Notes: a model not told the origin generated them from the sequence alone. 64,000 nucleotides of DNA from Xenorhabdus lircayensis (GCF_016306625.1 NZ_JACOII010000024.1:1-64000); one strand, 5' to 3'; counted from the first letter of the stretch, positions 18,699 through 28,175 are shown. Program-made: numbers and translations.

Positions 18699-18722
18699 AA
18701 AACATTATCTCCTTCATTTTCC

Positions 18723-19532
18723 TTAATCCAAAGGACATACTCGAATAATATGACCATCAGGATCTTTCACGAGAAAAGTGCGACCAAAAATTGCAGTGTA
18801 AGGTTCCTGCTGAATCTCAATGTTTGGGTTCTTTTGCCATTTTTCAAAGAGTTGATCAACATCTTCGCTGGACGGCAACATAATGCCGATTTCCGAAAAT
18901 CGCGGTGCGGCACTATTTGGCTTTGTTCCTCCACTCCAAATAGCAAAAATTACCTCTTTACCTGCAGAAAATGCCACATAACGTGGACTAGAAAAGATCG
19001 GCTCAGCATTGAAAATGGTTTTATAGAAGGTTGTAGAACGCTCGATATCAGAGACATAAACCAGTTGAAGATTAGGTTTAACAAGAACGGGGCCTACTAT
19101 CTCCGCTTTTTCAACCACAGTCTTCAGCCTTGATACCGTTTCAACCAGATCTTGCGTCACTTTCTTAAAGAAACTTTCAGCTTGGGCGTTGGGAATGTTA
19201 GTTTCGGGCTCAAAGGAAACTGTCACCTGAATGCAATTTGCCATGTTGTTTTCGTCGGTCAGAATCTGGTGACAAAAAGTTAGCATTCCCATCTGTGGCA
19301 AATTAACCTGATCGGTGAACTCTTTATTCTCTTTAATATTCGCAAGATAGAAGAGAATTTCCGGCATGCCACTTAATACCATTTTGCCGTATTGCCCCGT
19401 TTTGACTTCACCTTCGAATTTAAAATACTCAAGGTCAACCTCCCATTTTTTCCGCAAATCAAAATCGACATAATGGGCCCAAATTTGAGATGGCCTTGCG
19501 TTTACTGATGTAGAAAAAGTTAGGGTTAACAT
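18723..19532 (-). CDS. Two-domain protein: SRPBCC fused to VOC/glyoxalase-like domain
   Basis: Start chosen at ATG 19532, which has GGAG about 7 bases upstream, giving 269 residues. Residues 1-135 form an SRPBCC (START-like) ligand-binding domain, recognised by the opening STSVNARPSQIWAHYVD and the following strand pattern. Residues 150-269 form a VOC (glyoxalase/bleomycin-resistance) module, seen in LVYVSDIERSTTFYK, and ending LVKDPDGHIIRVC. The fusion suggests binding or modification of a small hydrophobic molecule. It is followed at 24 bases by an alpha/beta hydrolase. Role unknown. Confidence 0.65.
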   Translation of the reverse strand: MLTLTFSTSVNARPSQIWAHYVDFDLRKKWEVDLEYFKFEGEVKTGQYGKMVLSGMPEILFYLANIKENKEFTDQVNLPQMGMLTFCHQILTDENNMANCIQVTVSFEPETNIPNAQAESFFKKVTQDLVETVSRLKTVVEKAEIVGPVLVKPNLQLVYVSDIERSTTFYKTIFNAEPIFSSPRYVAFSAGKEVIFAIWSGGTKPNSAAPRFSEIGIMLPSSEDVDQLFEKWQKNPNIEIQQEPYTAIFGRTFLVKDPDGHIIRVCPLD

Positions 19533-19670
19533 GAAAAAACTCCAACAATTAAATGACTGATTCCAGATATTAAGAACCCGCAGGGTAGCAATCTGGTGTG
19601 ACAATTTTTGTCAGTAGTCTTTTCATCATTTTAAATATCTAGCATAAGTGGCCATAATTTACGACAAGGC

Positions 19671-19883
19671 ATGAGTCGGAAAGGGAATTGCGGGGATAAT
19701 GCTTGTGTCGAAAGCTTCTTCCATACACTGAAGATGGAAGCATTGGATGAGACAATGTTAACTCGTGAGCAGATGCGTCAAGTTATCTTTGAATACATAG
19801 AGGTTGATTATAATCGCACAAGAAGGCACCGTGCACTTGGCTATCTCAGTCCAATCAACTACGAACTACAAAATGTCGCTTAA
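19671..19883 (+). pseudogene. 3' fragment of an IS3-family transposase (OrfB)
   Basis: Encodes only the last 70 residues of an IS3-family DDE transposase. The glutamate region NACVESFFHTLKME and the terminal NRTRRHRALGYLSP block are typical. The upstream OrfA, the two catalytic aspartates and the left end are missing. The element's right end appears to extend to about 19913, where the sequence reads GGTGGTGCAGATCA. It marks a deletion or rearrangement beside the accessory genes. Confidence 0.85.
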
Positions 19884-20007
19884 CGCCGTGTCCAGTATTG
19901 GTGGTGCAGATCAGTTCGCCCCTGTGAGTTTGAGTTAATGGGAGATTCGATATTGGAATTCCGATATCGAATGAATTTCAAATAGTTAGGATTATGGCGG
20001 CAAAATT

Positions 20008-20100
20008 TGGCGGAGAACCTCAGATTCGAACTGAGACACCGATTTCTCGTCTACTCGTTATTTTCAAGACAGCTCCCTTACCGTTAAGGGTTAGTTCCCC
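20008..20100 (-). tRNA. tRNA-Ser-like gene with anticodon TGA, atypical
   Basis: Read on the minus strand, 93 bases with an encoded CCA. The acceptor arms GGGGAAC and GTTCTCC pair along 7 bp with one G-U, the T arm CTCAG-TTCGAAT-CTGAG is perfect, and the discriminator is G as in serine tRNAs. The anticodon loop reads CTTGAAA (anticodon TGA, serine UCA). The D arm forms an unusual 6-bp CCCTTA/TAAGGG stem and the anticodon stem has a mismatch and a G-U. The variable arm is long with a CGA-GAAA-TCG hairpin. So it is tRNA-Ser-like but probably non-standard, an accessory tRNA or a decayed one. Confidence 0.55.
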
Positions 20101-20105
20101 AAATA

Positions 20106-20133
20106 CGAAAAGGCCACGCCGGAGCGCAGCCTT
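20106..20133 (-). terminator. Terminator hairpin, minus strand
   Basis: AAGGC-CA-CGC-CGGA-GCG-CA-GCCTT forms a stem with a two-base mismatch, and the plus-strand AAAA before it gives a T run on the minus strand. It would end the 172-residue gene. The half GAGCGCAGCCTTG (20122-20134) also opens the window at positions 1-13. Confidence 0.6.
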
Positions 20134-20165
20134 GAATTCAGGATGTGGATGTGGATTTGAATATT

Positions 20166-20684
20166 TTATTGATCACGCCAATTGCAGTAGAAACGTTTAA
20201 TTTCACCTGTTTTTTTCAATACGATACTTAATTTCCGTGCATCAGCACCACTATATGTAACCATCGCTCCAAGATCTTCCGAAGCCCAATCTTCACCACG
20301 ACCAAGATCATAAACCACATCATCAACCGTTATATAAAGTGATTTTTTCATAAATAAATTAAATGTTTTATCTGCATTTTTTTTATCATTACGAGTGCCC
20401 ACACCCCAATAAAAAAGTAAATAATCAGGAGATCGCTTAAACTCACTCCAATAAAAGTAATTGGTTTTAACAAGAGCTGAATTATTTTGAATTACAGCTA
20501 AGCAACCAAAAGCCCGGCTATTTTCCAAACCAGCCCATTCTTCTCCAAGATATCCCCATCGAGTTTCAATATTTTCTTCATTCAATCCTAGCGTCACACC
20601 ATCATCTGGCGCAGTCCCTAGGACAACATCAATAACTAACACAATATCTTCTAAATCAATTTTTGGATTATTAATTTCAGACAT
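20166..20684 (-). CDS. Hypothetical acidic protein, possibly an immunity-type protein
   Basis: 172 residues, not recognised. The protein is acidic and soluble, with no signal peptide, and it has an N-terminal block VIDVVLGTAPDDG and later tryptophans (RWGYLGEEWAG, YFYWSEF). Small, acidic, orphan genes flanked by repeats in this genus are often immunity proteins for contact-dependent or Rhs toxins; no toxin gene is next to it here, so this is only a suggestion. A GAGGGA-like site precedes the ATG. Flanked by motifs repeated at the left end of the window. Confidence 0.4.
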   Translation of the reverse strand: MSEINNPKIDLEDIVLVIDVVLGTAPDDGVTLGLNEENIETRWGYLGEEWAGLENSRAFGCLAVIQNNSALVKTNYFYWSEFKRSPDYLLFYWGVGTRNDKKNADKTFNLFMKKSLYITVDDVVYDLGRGEDWASEDLGAMVTYSGADARKLSIVLKKTGEIKRFYCNWRDQ

Positions 20685-21138
20685 AAATCCCTCACTTATT
20701 ATTAGCTAAAGTTCAAGGTAATTTCATCCTACTGATAAATTTCCAATTGATTTTATTTAGGGAAGATTTTTATCTCAATCAAATACCCTTGTATAGCAAG
20801 GCTTATAATTTGAAAGATGATGAGTGATTTATGGGCTATAAACTCAAAGTTTTCTGATAGAAAAATATCCTATGTTCAATAAAGGATATCCGAACTTGTA
20901 ATGATTACTTACAGGTTGAGTTGTCCGGTTTAACCGAGTGACTGAAATCGTTATCCGTTATGAAAAAAGGGATCTTTTTTTTCGCCAACGGCTAGATTAA
21001 CATATTGATTTATTTAAAATATAGGTGCATTCCGCATACCGTAGTGATTATTGAGATATAGAGCAAAAACCAGCACAATTAATGCACTGGTTTAAGATAA
21101 AGTTCATAAATAATTCCTAATTAACCTTATATATAGTG
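20685..21138. other. Gap with repeat copy, no gene seen
   Basis: 454 bases without a credible gene. It holds the second copy of the ACAGGTTGAGTTGT repeat (20911-20928) and a symmetrical run of A residues, GGGATC and T residues at about 20963-20982. The rest is AT-rich, with no clear promoter found by eye. Confidence 0.5.
20911..20928. repeat. Short repeat shared with window start
   Basis: Matches positions 38-55 at 17 of 18 bases (see that entry). Lies about 230 bases upstream (in the minus direction) of the 172-residue gene. Confidence 0.6.
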
Positions 21139-21513
21139 CTAATATGTTATTGCTGTTAAATAACTATTTTGTCCACTATCATTTCCTACTCTAACTGTTA
21201 CAGTTTTTCCTTGAATGAAAGCATCATAAGCAATCTGAGTGCGCATTTTATTTGTGTAAGTCACTCCAATACAGCCCTCAATACTCCTGTCTAAATTCAC
21301 AAATACATAAGCTGGATTATCATTCCACTCATTTCTATGGATTATTTTTTCAAATTTTCCTACATACTCTCCATGAGGCATAACCTGTTTGCAGTTAAAT
21401 GAAGATATAGATGCACTCTCGATCTTAACGTCATTTTTCTCCGCAGCCATCCCTGTTCCAGCAATCAGAGATAAAAATAACCCCGCAAACATACTCACTT
21501 TTTTATTTATCAT
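21139..21513 (-). CDS. Small secreted protein, family uncertain
   Basis: 124 residues from ATG 21513, which sits 6 bases after GGGGG and is better placed than the upstream ATG. A clear Sec signal peptide ends in GMAA (cleavage near residue 24). The mature part has two Cys (in SFNCKQV and EGCIGV) that could form a disulfide and a strand-rich end (GKTVTVRVGND). The Cys, helix, strand pattern recalls the OB-fold B subunits of subtilase/pertussis-like AB5 toxins (SubB/PltB), but similarity is weak and no A-subunit gene is nearby. Could simply be a small periplasmic protein. Confidence 0.45.
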   Translation of the reverse strand: MINKKVSMFAGLFLSLIAGTGMAAEKNDVKIESASISSFNCKQVMPHGEYVGKFEKIIHRNEWNDNPAYVFVNLDRSIEGCIGVTYTNKMRTQIAYDAFIQGKTVTVRVGNDSGQNSYLTAITY

Positions 21514-21775
21514 AACCATCCCCCTTATTTATATTAATTAACCTTGCCAAACATAGCTTAGATGTTACCTGAACAATATCTGAATGTGTCATATTAAAAT
21601 AAGGACAACACTGATAACTTAACTCAGATAAAGGAAGTCAATTAATAATAATCAGGGAAGTGATCATTATGATAATAAAACTTACTTTCTCTTAAAAAAC
21701 AATGGATAGAGCCATTCCCATAACGACAAACTCCCTTTGTTAATTAATCTTAACGAAGCTTCAGTTTACTTATGG

Positions 21776-22462
21776 CTAACGCGGTATATTTTCCGTTTCT
21801 CGCCATTCTTTAAGCAATGACTGCCTTGAGCGAGGATAACACTGTTTTTCTATCTTCAAATGAATAATTCTATCCGATCTGAAATGGCGAAGTGTTTCTC
21901 GTAATTCACACCAGCCAATGACGATACTGATATTTTCAAAATATCCCAATGCGAATGGCCATACTGTTCTTTCTGATTGATTACCTTTCAGATCCAGATA
22001 AGTGAAGGTGATTTTATGTCTGTTGCTGATCGCTTGCCGTATCTGATGGATATCAACAGAAGGATGAACCGTCGTAGATGCGGGCCCAACTAATAATGAG
22101 CTGGTTTCCAAACATTGTTTTAGTTCTGCTGGGATCACCGCCGCAATTTTATTTATTGCACTGTTTGCGGATATTTTTAACTGCGGATCGGCACGTTTAG
22201 CTACCCAGCTAGCGCCTAATGCCAAGGCTTCTATTTCATTTTGCGTTAACATGAGTGGCGGTAAAACAAACCCCGGCCGTAAAACATAGCCGATTCCGGC
22301 TTCGCCTTCGATGATTGCGCCTTGAGCCTGTAAGGCCGCAATATCTCTATAAAGTGTCCTTAAACTGATATTCAATTTTTGGGCTAATACTTTCCCCTGT
22401 ACAGGAAAACGATAGCTGCGCAGAATTTCCATAAGAGATAACAAACGTTGTGCCCTAGACAA
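21776..22462 (-). CDS. YafY/DeoR-type HTH-WYL transcriptional regulator
   Basis: 228 residues. An N-terminal winged helix-turn-helix (about 1-60; RTLYRDIAALQAQGA is the recognition helix and wing start) is followed by a WYL ligand-sensing domain whose core strands lie at about 150-200 (ITFTYLDLKGN, then TVWPFALGYFENISIVIGW). WYL proteins bind nucleotides or other small molecules and control nearby genes. It is divergent from the ynb operon across a 224-base gap, so ynbACD is the most likely target. Confidence 0.8.
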   Translation of the reverse strand: MSRAQRLLSLMEILRSYRFPVQGKVLAQKLNISLRTLYRDIAALQAQGAIIEGEAGIGYVLRPGFVLPPLMLTQNEIEALALGASWVAKRADPQLKISANSAINKIAAVIPAELKQCLETSSLLVGPASTTVHPSVDIHQIRQAISNRHKITFTYLDLKGNQSERTVWPFALGYFENISIVIGWCELRETLRHFRSDRIIHLKIEKQCYPRSRQSLLKEWRETENIPR

Positions 22463-22686
22463 TTCATCACATCCTTAACATTAATCGGCTCATTCACCAA
22501 AATCAGCATCACTCATCATTATCTATCCGCAACAAATTGCAGAGCGACAGTAAGGCCGTTACTTGAAAGGCAAAGAACATAATCATATGCAAGTAGTCAA
22601 TAATATGTTAATTAAAAACAGTAATTTTTTGATCATCCGTACAAGATCCCTTTTATTTTATTGACCTATAAAGGATTAAAGGCAAG

Positions 22687-23310
22687 ATGACTATCTATGA
22701 CCTAAAACCCCGTTTCCAAAACCTATTACGCCCTATCGTAATCTCACTGTACAAACATGGGATCACGGCCAACCAAGTCACATTAGGCGCAATGTTCTTA
22801 TCAATCGCCGTTGGTTTGCTACTGAGCCTATTTCCTTTTCCCGGGCTCTATTGGCTGCTGCCTATTTTTCTCTTTATCCGTATGGCACTCAATGCAATTG
22901 ATGGAATGTTAGCACGAGAACATCATCAAAAATCCCATTTAGGTGCCATTTATAATGAACTTGGGGATGTTATTTCTGATGTCGCACTCTATCTCCCCTT
23001 CTGTTTTCTACCTAATGTCAGCAGTACGAGTCTGCTGGTGATCTTATTCCTCACCATCCTGACAGAATTTATTGGCGTTCTGGCGCAAACTATTGGCGCA
23101 TCACGGCGCTATGATGGCCCAATGGGAAAAAGTGACCGCGCTTTTGTCTTTGGTGCTTATGGATTGATTATTGCGATTTTCCCTTCTGCCTTGAGCTGGA
23201 GCCACTATTTATTTCCTTTCATGATCATTTTACTCTTGATGACTTGCTATCAGCGTGTTGTCAAAGCATTGCGTGAAATCAGGCTGGCTGAACAGTCACA
23301 ATCCAAATAA
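22687..23310 (+). CDS. ynbA: CDP-alcohol phosphatidyltransferase YnbA
   Basis: 207 residues of a polytopic membrane enzyme that would join a CDP-activated lipid to an alcohol. The family motif starts at DGMLAR (about residue 71) and continues with G-AIY-N-ELG-D-VIS-D, where the first aspartate of the usual DxxxD pair is Asn; the same substitution occurs in E. coli YnbA as I remember it. Full-length similarity to YnbA. The acceptor alcohol is unknown. The next gene starts 10 bases after the stop, forming the start of an operon. The CDP-DAG synthase ynbB found next in E. coli is absent. Confidence 0.85.
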   Translation: MTIYDLKPRFQNLLRPIVISLYKHGITANQVTLGAMFLSIAVGLLLSLFPFPGLYWLLPIFLFIRMALNAIDGMLAREHHQKSHLGAIYNELGDVISDVALYLPFCFLPNVSSTSLLVILFLTILTEFIGVLAQTIGASRRYDGPMGKSDRAFVFGAYGLIIAIFPSALSWSHYLFPFMIILLLMTCYQRVVKALREIRLAEQSQSK

Positions 23311-23319
23311 GGCGCTAAC

Positions 23320-25092
23320 ATGACACAATCATCTAATCAACGTATTACTGAAGAACATTATTTCACCACATCAGATCAGGCTTCCCTGTTTTACCGTTAT
23401 TGGCCACAAGAACAGGCTAAAACTGAGAAAGCTATTATCATTTTTCACCGTGGTCATGAGCACTCAGGACGAGTCCAGCATGTCGTTGATGAACTCGCGC
23501 TACCTGATGTGCCGATGTTCGCATGGGATGCCCGTGGACACGGAAAAACAGAGGGTACACGTGGTTATAGCCCATCAATGGGAACATCAATTCGTGATGT
23601 TGATGAATTTGTGAAGTTTATTGCTTCTAAGTACGATATCGCAATGGAAAATATTGTGGTAATTGGCCAGAGTGTTGGTGCAGTGTTAGTTTCTGCTTGG
23701 GTACATGATTATGCGCCAAAAATCCGAGCCATGATCCTCGCTGCACCTGCGTTTGATATCAAATTGTATGTCCCCTTCGCAGTACAAGGGCTGCAATTAA
23801 TGCAAAAAGCACGGGGCATTTTTTTCGTCAATTCCTATGTAAAAGCGAAATTTCTGACTCACGATGAAGCCCGCATTGTATCTTATAATAGCGATCCACT
23901 CATCACCCGTGAAATCGCCGTTAATATTCTGCTGGAACTTTATCAAACCGCAGAACGCGTAGTGAAAGATGCCAGAGCCATTACTTTACCGACCCAGATA
24001 TTTATTTCTGGCAACGATTATGTGGTGAACCATAAACCACAACATCAATTTTACCAGCAATTGAATACCCCGCTTAAAGAGAAGCATGTCATGGAGGGGT
24101 TCTACCACGATACGCTGGGAGAAAAAAATCGCCATCTGGCTTTCGAAAAAATACGTGCTTTTATTAAGCGTATTTTCGCTATTCCGCGTTATCAACATGA
24201 TTACAACAGCGAAGATATTTGGAGCCATACAGCCGACGAGTTTCGAGCGTTAAGCCTTCCATTACCACACCTGTGCCCAAAAAATCTCAGTTATAAACTG
24301 ATGCGCAAGGCCATAAATACACGCTGGGGCAGAGCTTCCGAAGGCATTCGCATCGGTCTTGAGACAGGTTTTGATTCCGGCTCCACACTGGACTATATCT
24401 ACCGCAATCAACCGCAAGGCCAGGGAATCTGGGGACGGACAGTGGATCAGCAGTATCTCAGGGGCAACATTGGCTGGCGCGGTATACGACAACGTAAGAT
24501 CAACATGGAGACATTAATCCGTCAGGCCATTTGCCATCTGCAACAACAAAATCAGCCAGTTCATATTGTTGATATTGCCGCCGGACATGGGCGCTATATT
24601 CTTGATGCTATTAACGATTTCAGCAAAGTTGATTCCGTTTTGTTAAGGGATTACAGCGAACTCAATGTCAAACAAGGGCAAGAGTATATTGAGGAACGTA
24701 ATCTCACCGATAAAATCCGCTTTGTTATCGGTGATGCTTTTAATGCTGAAAGCATTGCATCCATTACACCAACGCCAACATTGGGCATTGTCTCTGGCCT
24801 TTATGAATTGTTCCCCGACAATACGCTGATCAGGAATTCCCTGAGTGGTCTTGCCGACACCATCACAGAAAATGGCTATCTAATCTATACCGGGCAGCCT
24901 TGGCATCCACAGCTTGAAATGATCGCTCGTGTTCTTTCCAGCCACCGTGAAAATCAGCCGTGGATTATGCGGCGACGCACTCAGGGTGAAATGGATGCAT
25001 TGGTGGAAGCTGCTGGTTTTGAAAAACAGTATCAATTAACTGATAACTGGGGCATTTTCACTGTATCGATCGCCAAGCGAGTTCACCGCTGA
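23320..25092 (+). CDS. ynbC: YnbC: alpha/beta hydrolase fused to methyltransferase-like domain
   Basis: 590 residues, two enzymes in one chain. The N-terminal hydrolase (about 1-290) resembles monoacylglycerol lipases: HRGHEHSGR near residue 43, nucleophile elbow GQSVGA near residue 113, and a HDTLGE histidine near residue 263. The C-terminal part (about 370-590) has a SAM-binding Rossmann motif VDIAAGHGRY near residue 420 and a GIVSGLYELF strand, as in class I methyltransferases. The combination suggests cleaving and methylating a lipid. Length and layout match E. coli YnbC. Middle gene of the operon. Confidence 0.85.
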   Translation: MTQSSNQRITEEHYFTTSDQASLFYRYWPQEQAKTEKAIIIFHRGHEHSGRVQHVVDELALPDVPMFAWDARGHGKTEGTRGYSPSMGTSIRDVDEFVKFIASKYDIAMENIVVIGQSVGAVLVSAWVHDYAPKIRAMILAAPAFDIKLYVPFAVQGLQLMQKARGIFFVNSYVKAKFLTHDEARIVSYNSDPLITREIAVNILLELYQTAERVVKDARAITLPTQIFISGNDYVVNHKPQHQFYQQLNTPLKEKHVMEGFYHDTLGEKNRHLAFEKIRAFIKRIFAIPRYQHDYNSEDIWSHTADEFRALSLPLPHLCPKNLSYKLMRKAINTRWGRASEGIRIGLETGFDSGSTLDYIYRNQPQGQGIWGRTVDQQYLRGNIGWRGIRQRKINMETLIRQAICHLQQQNQPVHIVDIAAGHGRYILDAINDFSKVDSVLLRDYSELNVKQGQEYIEERNLTDKIRFVIGDAFNAESIASITPTPTLGIVSGLYELFPDNTLIRNSLSGLADTITENGYLIYTGQPWHPQLEMIARVLSSHRENQPWIMRRRTQGEMDALVEAAGFEKQYQLTDNWGIFTVSIAKRVHR

Positions 25093-25102
25093 GAACAAAT
25101 AG

Positions 25103-26446
25103 ATGAAACACTCAATGCAACTTCCCCATGATAGTCGACAGGGTTTGTGGCTGACAGCCGTTGTTTGGCTGTTATTTCTGGCGCCATTTTTCTTTCTCAC
25201 CTATGGGCAAATTAATCAGTTCACTGCACAAAGAGACGATGTGGAAGTTGTGGTGTTCAGTTGGGAACATAACGTCCCTTTCTGGTCATGGACGATTATT
25301 CCTTATTGGAGTATCGATCTATTTTACGGAATATCCCTGTTTATCTGTACCAACCGCCGTGAACAGTGGTTTCACGGCTGGCGATTAGTGACAGCGTCAC
25401 TGGTTGCCTGTGCCGGATTCCTGCTATTCCCACTGAAATTTTCATTTTCCCGCCCGACGACCGAAGGAATATTCGGGTGGTTATTCAATCAACTGGAACT
25501 GTTTGACCTGCCCTATAATCAAGCACCGTCCTTGCATATTATTCTGCTATGGTTACTTTGGCTGCGTTATTCAGCCCACCTGCACGGTTATTGGCGTGGA
25601 TTATTGCATGTCTGGTCTGCCCTGATTGCATTATCGGTTTTCACGACTTGGCAGCACCATTTTATTGATGTGATCACTGGCTTTGCTGTAGGCGTGGTGA
25701 TTAGTTACCTGCTACCGATTTCATACCGCTGGCAGTGGCAACCGAGTCAAGATCGCCATGCCCGAAAGCTATTCGGCTATTATGCAGCGGGTAGCTTACT
25801 GTTCGCACTGATGGCATATGGGTTAGGCAGTATTTTCTGGATACTGTTGTGGCCTGCTGTTTCATTATTGATGGTTGCTCTCGGCTATGCCGGATTGGGC
25901 AGTTCAGTGTTTCAAAAACAATCAGGCGGCCGCATGTCACCGTCTGCACGCTGGCTACTGGCACCCTATCAACTGGGGGCTTGGCTCTCTTACCTTTGGT
26001 TCCGGCGCAAAAACGCACCTTATAATCAAATCGTGGAAGGAATTCTTCTCGGCAGCTTGCCGCGTCAGTCGGTCATCAAGTCAACCAGCACAGTCAGTGT
26101 GTTTGATATGACAGCAGAGTGGCACAGAAAATCGGCTACCCACACAAGAAACTATATTTGCCAGCCCCAAATCGACTTATTACCTCTGACACCTGAAGCG
26201 CTACAATCCGCAGTTTTTACGCTGGATAATTTGCACCAAAACGGAGAGGTATTCATTCATTGCACACTCGGATTATCCCGTAGCGCGATGGTAGTGGCAG
26301 CATGGCTACTGAAACAGCATCCTGAATATAATATTGCCACCGTCATTAATATCCTGCGTCGAGCCAGGCCACATGTCACTTTCAGACAAACGCACCTGGA
26401 TGCCCTTACGCAATGGGAAGAATATTATCGACACCGGAAACCATAA
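25103..26446 (+). CDS. ynbD: YnbD: PAP2-like membrane domain plus dual-specificity phosphatase
   Basis: 447 residues. The N-terminal two-thirds has about eight membrane segments with PAP2-superfamily traces: QAPSLHI near residue 144 and HHFIDVITGF near residue 192. The C-terminal cytosolic domain (about 320-447) carries the cysteine phosphatase loop HCTLGLSRSA (Cys near residue 392, CX5R complete) of dual-specificity phosphatases. Together they look suited to dephosphorylating lipid phosphates. Overlaps nothing upstream (10-base gap after ynbC) and is followed after one base by a small membrane protein gene. Confidence 0.85.
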   Translation: MKHSMQLPHDSRQGLWLTAVVWLLFLAPFFFLTYGQINQFTAQRDDVEVVVFSWEHNVPFWSWTIIPYWSIDLFYGISLFICTNRREQWFHGWRLVTASLVACAGFLLFPLKFSFSRPTTEGIFGWLFNQLELFDLPYNQAPSLHIILLWLLWLRYSAHLHGYWRGLLHVWSALIALSVFTTWQHHFIDVITGFAVGVVISYLLPISYRWQWQPSQDRHARKLFGYYAAGSLLFALMAYGLGSIFWILLWPAVSLLMVALGYAGLGSSVFQKQSGGRMSPSARWLLAPYQLGAWLSYLWFRRKNAPYNQIVEGILLGSLPRQSVIKSTSTVSVFDMTAEWHRKSATHTRNYICQPQIDLLPLTPEALQSAVFTLDNLHQNGEVFIHCTLGLSRSAMVVAAWLLKQHPEYNIATVINILRRARPHVTFRQTHLDALTQWEEYYRHRKP

Positions 26447-26447
26447 T

Positions 26448-26846
26448 ATGCAACCAGAAAACCTGACAGGCAAAGTCGTCATTGCTACATTAAAAAGCTG
26501 GCGTTTTGTTTCTGGTATATCCGCATTTGCGGCCCTTATGGCGACAGCGGTATTTATGACCACCACAAGCAATCATGCAATTTATGCCATGTCGTTATTC
26601 TCTGCCCTACTCAGCCAATACTATTGCTGGCGTACTTGGCTCGACAGCCACTATTTTCAGCTCCTCAATTTACACACCGAGAAAAATGCAGAGTTCGACC
26701 AGGCATTATTACTGATTTTCAATAAAACACCCCGTCCACGAACACAGCATGATCGCTTTCAGGGTGCAATAAAATTGCTAAAACGAGCAGTTATGAGCTT
26801 AACCTTGCAATTGGAGCTGTTTTTGCTGTTTATCTTGGTAAGGTAA
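26448..26846 (+). CDS. Small membrane protein, fourth gene of ynb operon
   Basis: ATG 26448 lies one base after the ynbD stop, so translation is probably coupled. 132 residues with two hydrophobic segments near residues 18-35 and 40-60, a helical polar middle, and a hydrophobic C-terminus (near 112-131). I do not recognise the family. Its position suggests it assists the lipid pathway of the operon. The next gene (agaY) runs convergently with only 9 bases between, and no strong terminator is visible. Confidence 0.6.
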   Translation: MQPENLTGKVVIATLKSWRFVSGISAFAALMATAVFMTTTSNHAIYAMSLFSALLSQYYCWRTWLDSHYFQLLNLHTEKNAEFDQALLLIFNKTPRPRTQHDRFQGAIKLLKRAVMSLTLQLELFLLFILVR

Positions 26847-26855
26847 ACAAAAAAG

Positions 26856-27719
<864 letters not shown>

Positions 27720-28175
27720 TCAAATCCCCTCACTCTTGTCAATAGATTGATTTTGTTGTCTCCGCTGTTCATGCCACAGGCTGGTTAACCCACGATGACC
27801 ACATTCCAGCGCCATATCGCGAAACGCCACCGCAGACAATCCATTGCAACGTTCCAGCATCATTTCTGCTGCCAACTGCATGTTGATGCCAGTAATAACT
27901 TCCCATGATGGTTGAGTAAGTGCTAATTGTGCGGCCTGACGAAAGGGTAAGCCCCCCAGTAAATCAGTCAGAATGACCACACCCTCTCCACGGTTACAAC
28001 ATTCACATGCCTCACTCAGTAACTGGGCTAAGTATTCCGTTGACATCCCTTCCGGAAAATCAATCGCAACACACTGTTCCTGTTGGCCCACCACTTGCTC
28101 CACGGCTTGTAATAAACCACTGGCAAACCTCCCATGCCCCATGATTACTATGCCTAACATTGCAACATTTGACAT
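27720..28175 (-). CDS. agaF: PTS mannose-type EIIA component AgaF
   Basis: 151 residues. EIIA of the mannose PTS family accepts phosphate from HPr on a His, here in VIMGHGRFASGL (His about residue 14), and passes it to EIIB. The region VVILTDLLGGLPFR near residue 66 is the family's second signature. A C-terminal 20 residues are variable. It lies between EIID and the aldolase gene, 9 bases from each. Confidence 0.9.
   Translation of the reverse strand: MSNVAMLGIVIMGHGRFASGLLQAVEQVVGQQEQCVAIDFPEGMSTEYLAQLLSEACECCNRGEGVVILTDLLGGLPFRQAAQLALTQPSWEVITGINMQLAAEMMLERCNGLSAVAFRDMALECGHRGLTSLWHEQRRQQNQSIDKSEGI

Noticed and set aside
19994-20200. Open frame of 68 codons
   Set aside because: It coincides with the tRNA-like gene and terminator on the other strand and is chance coding.
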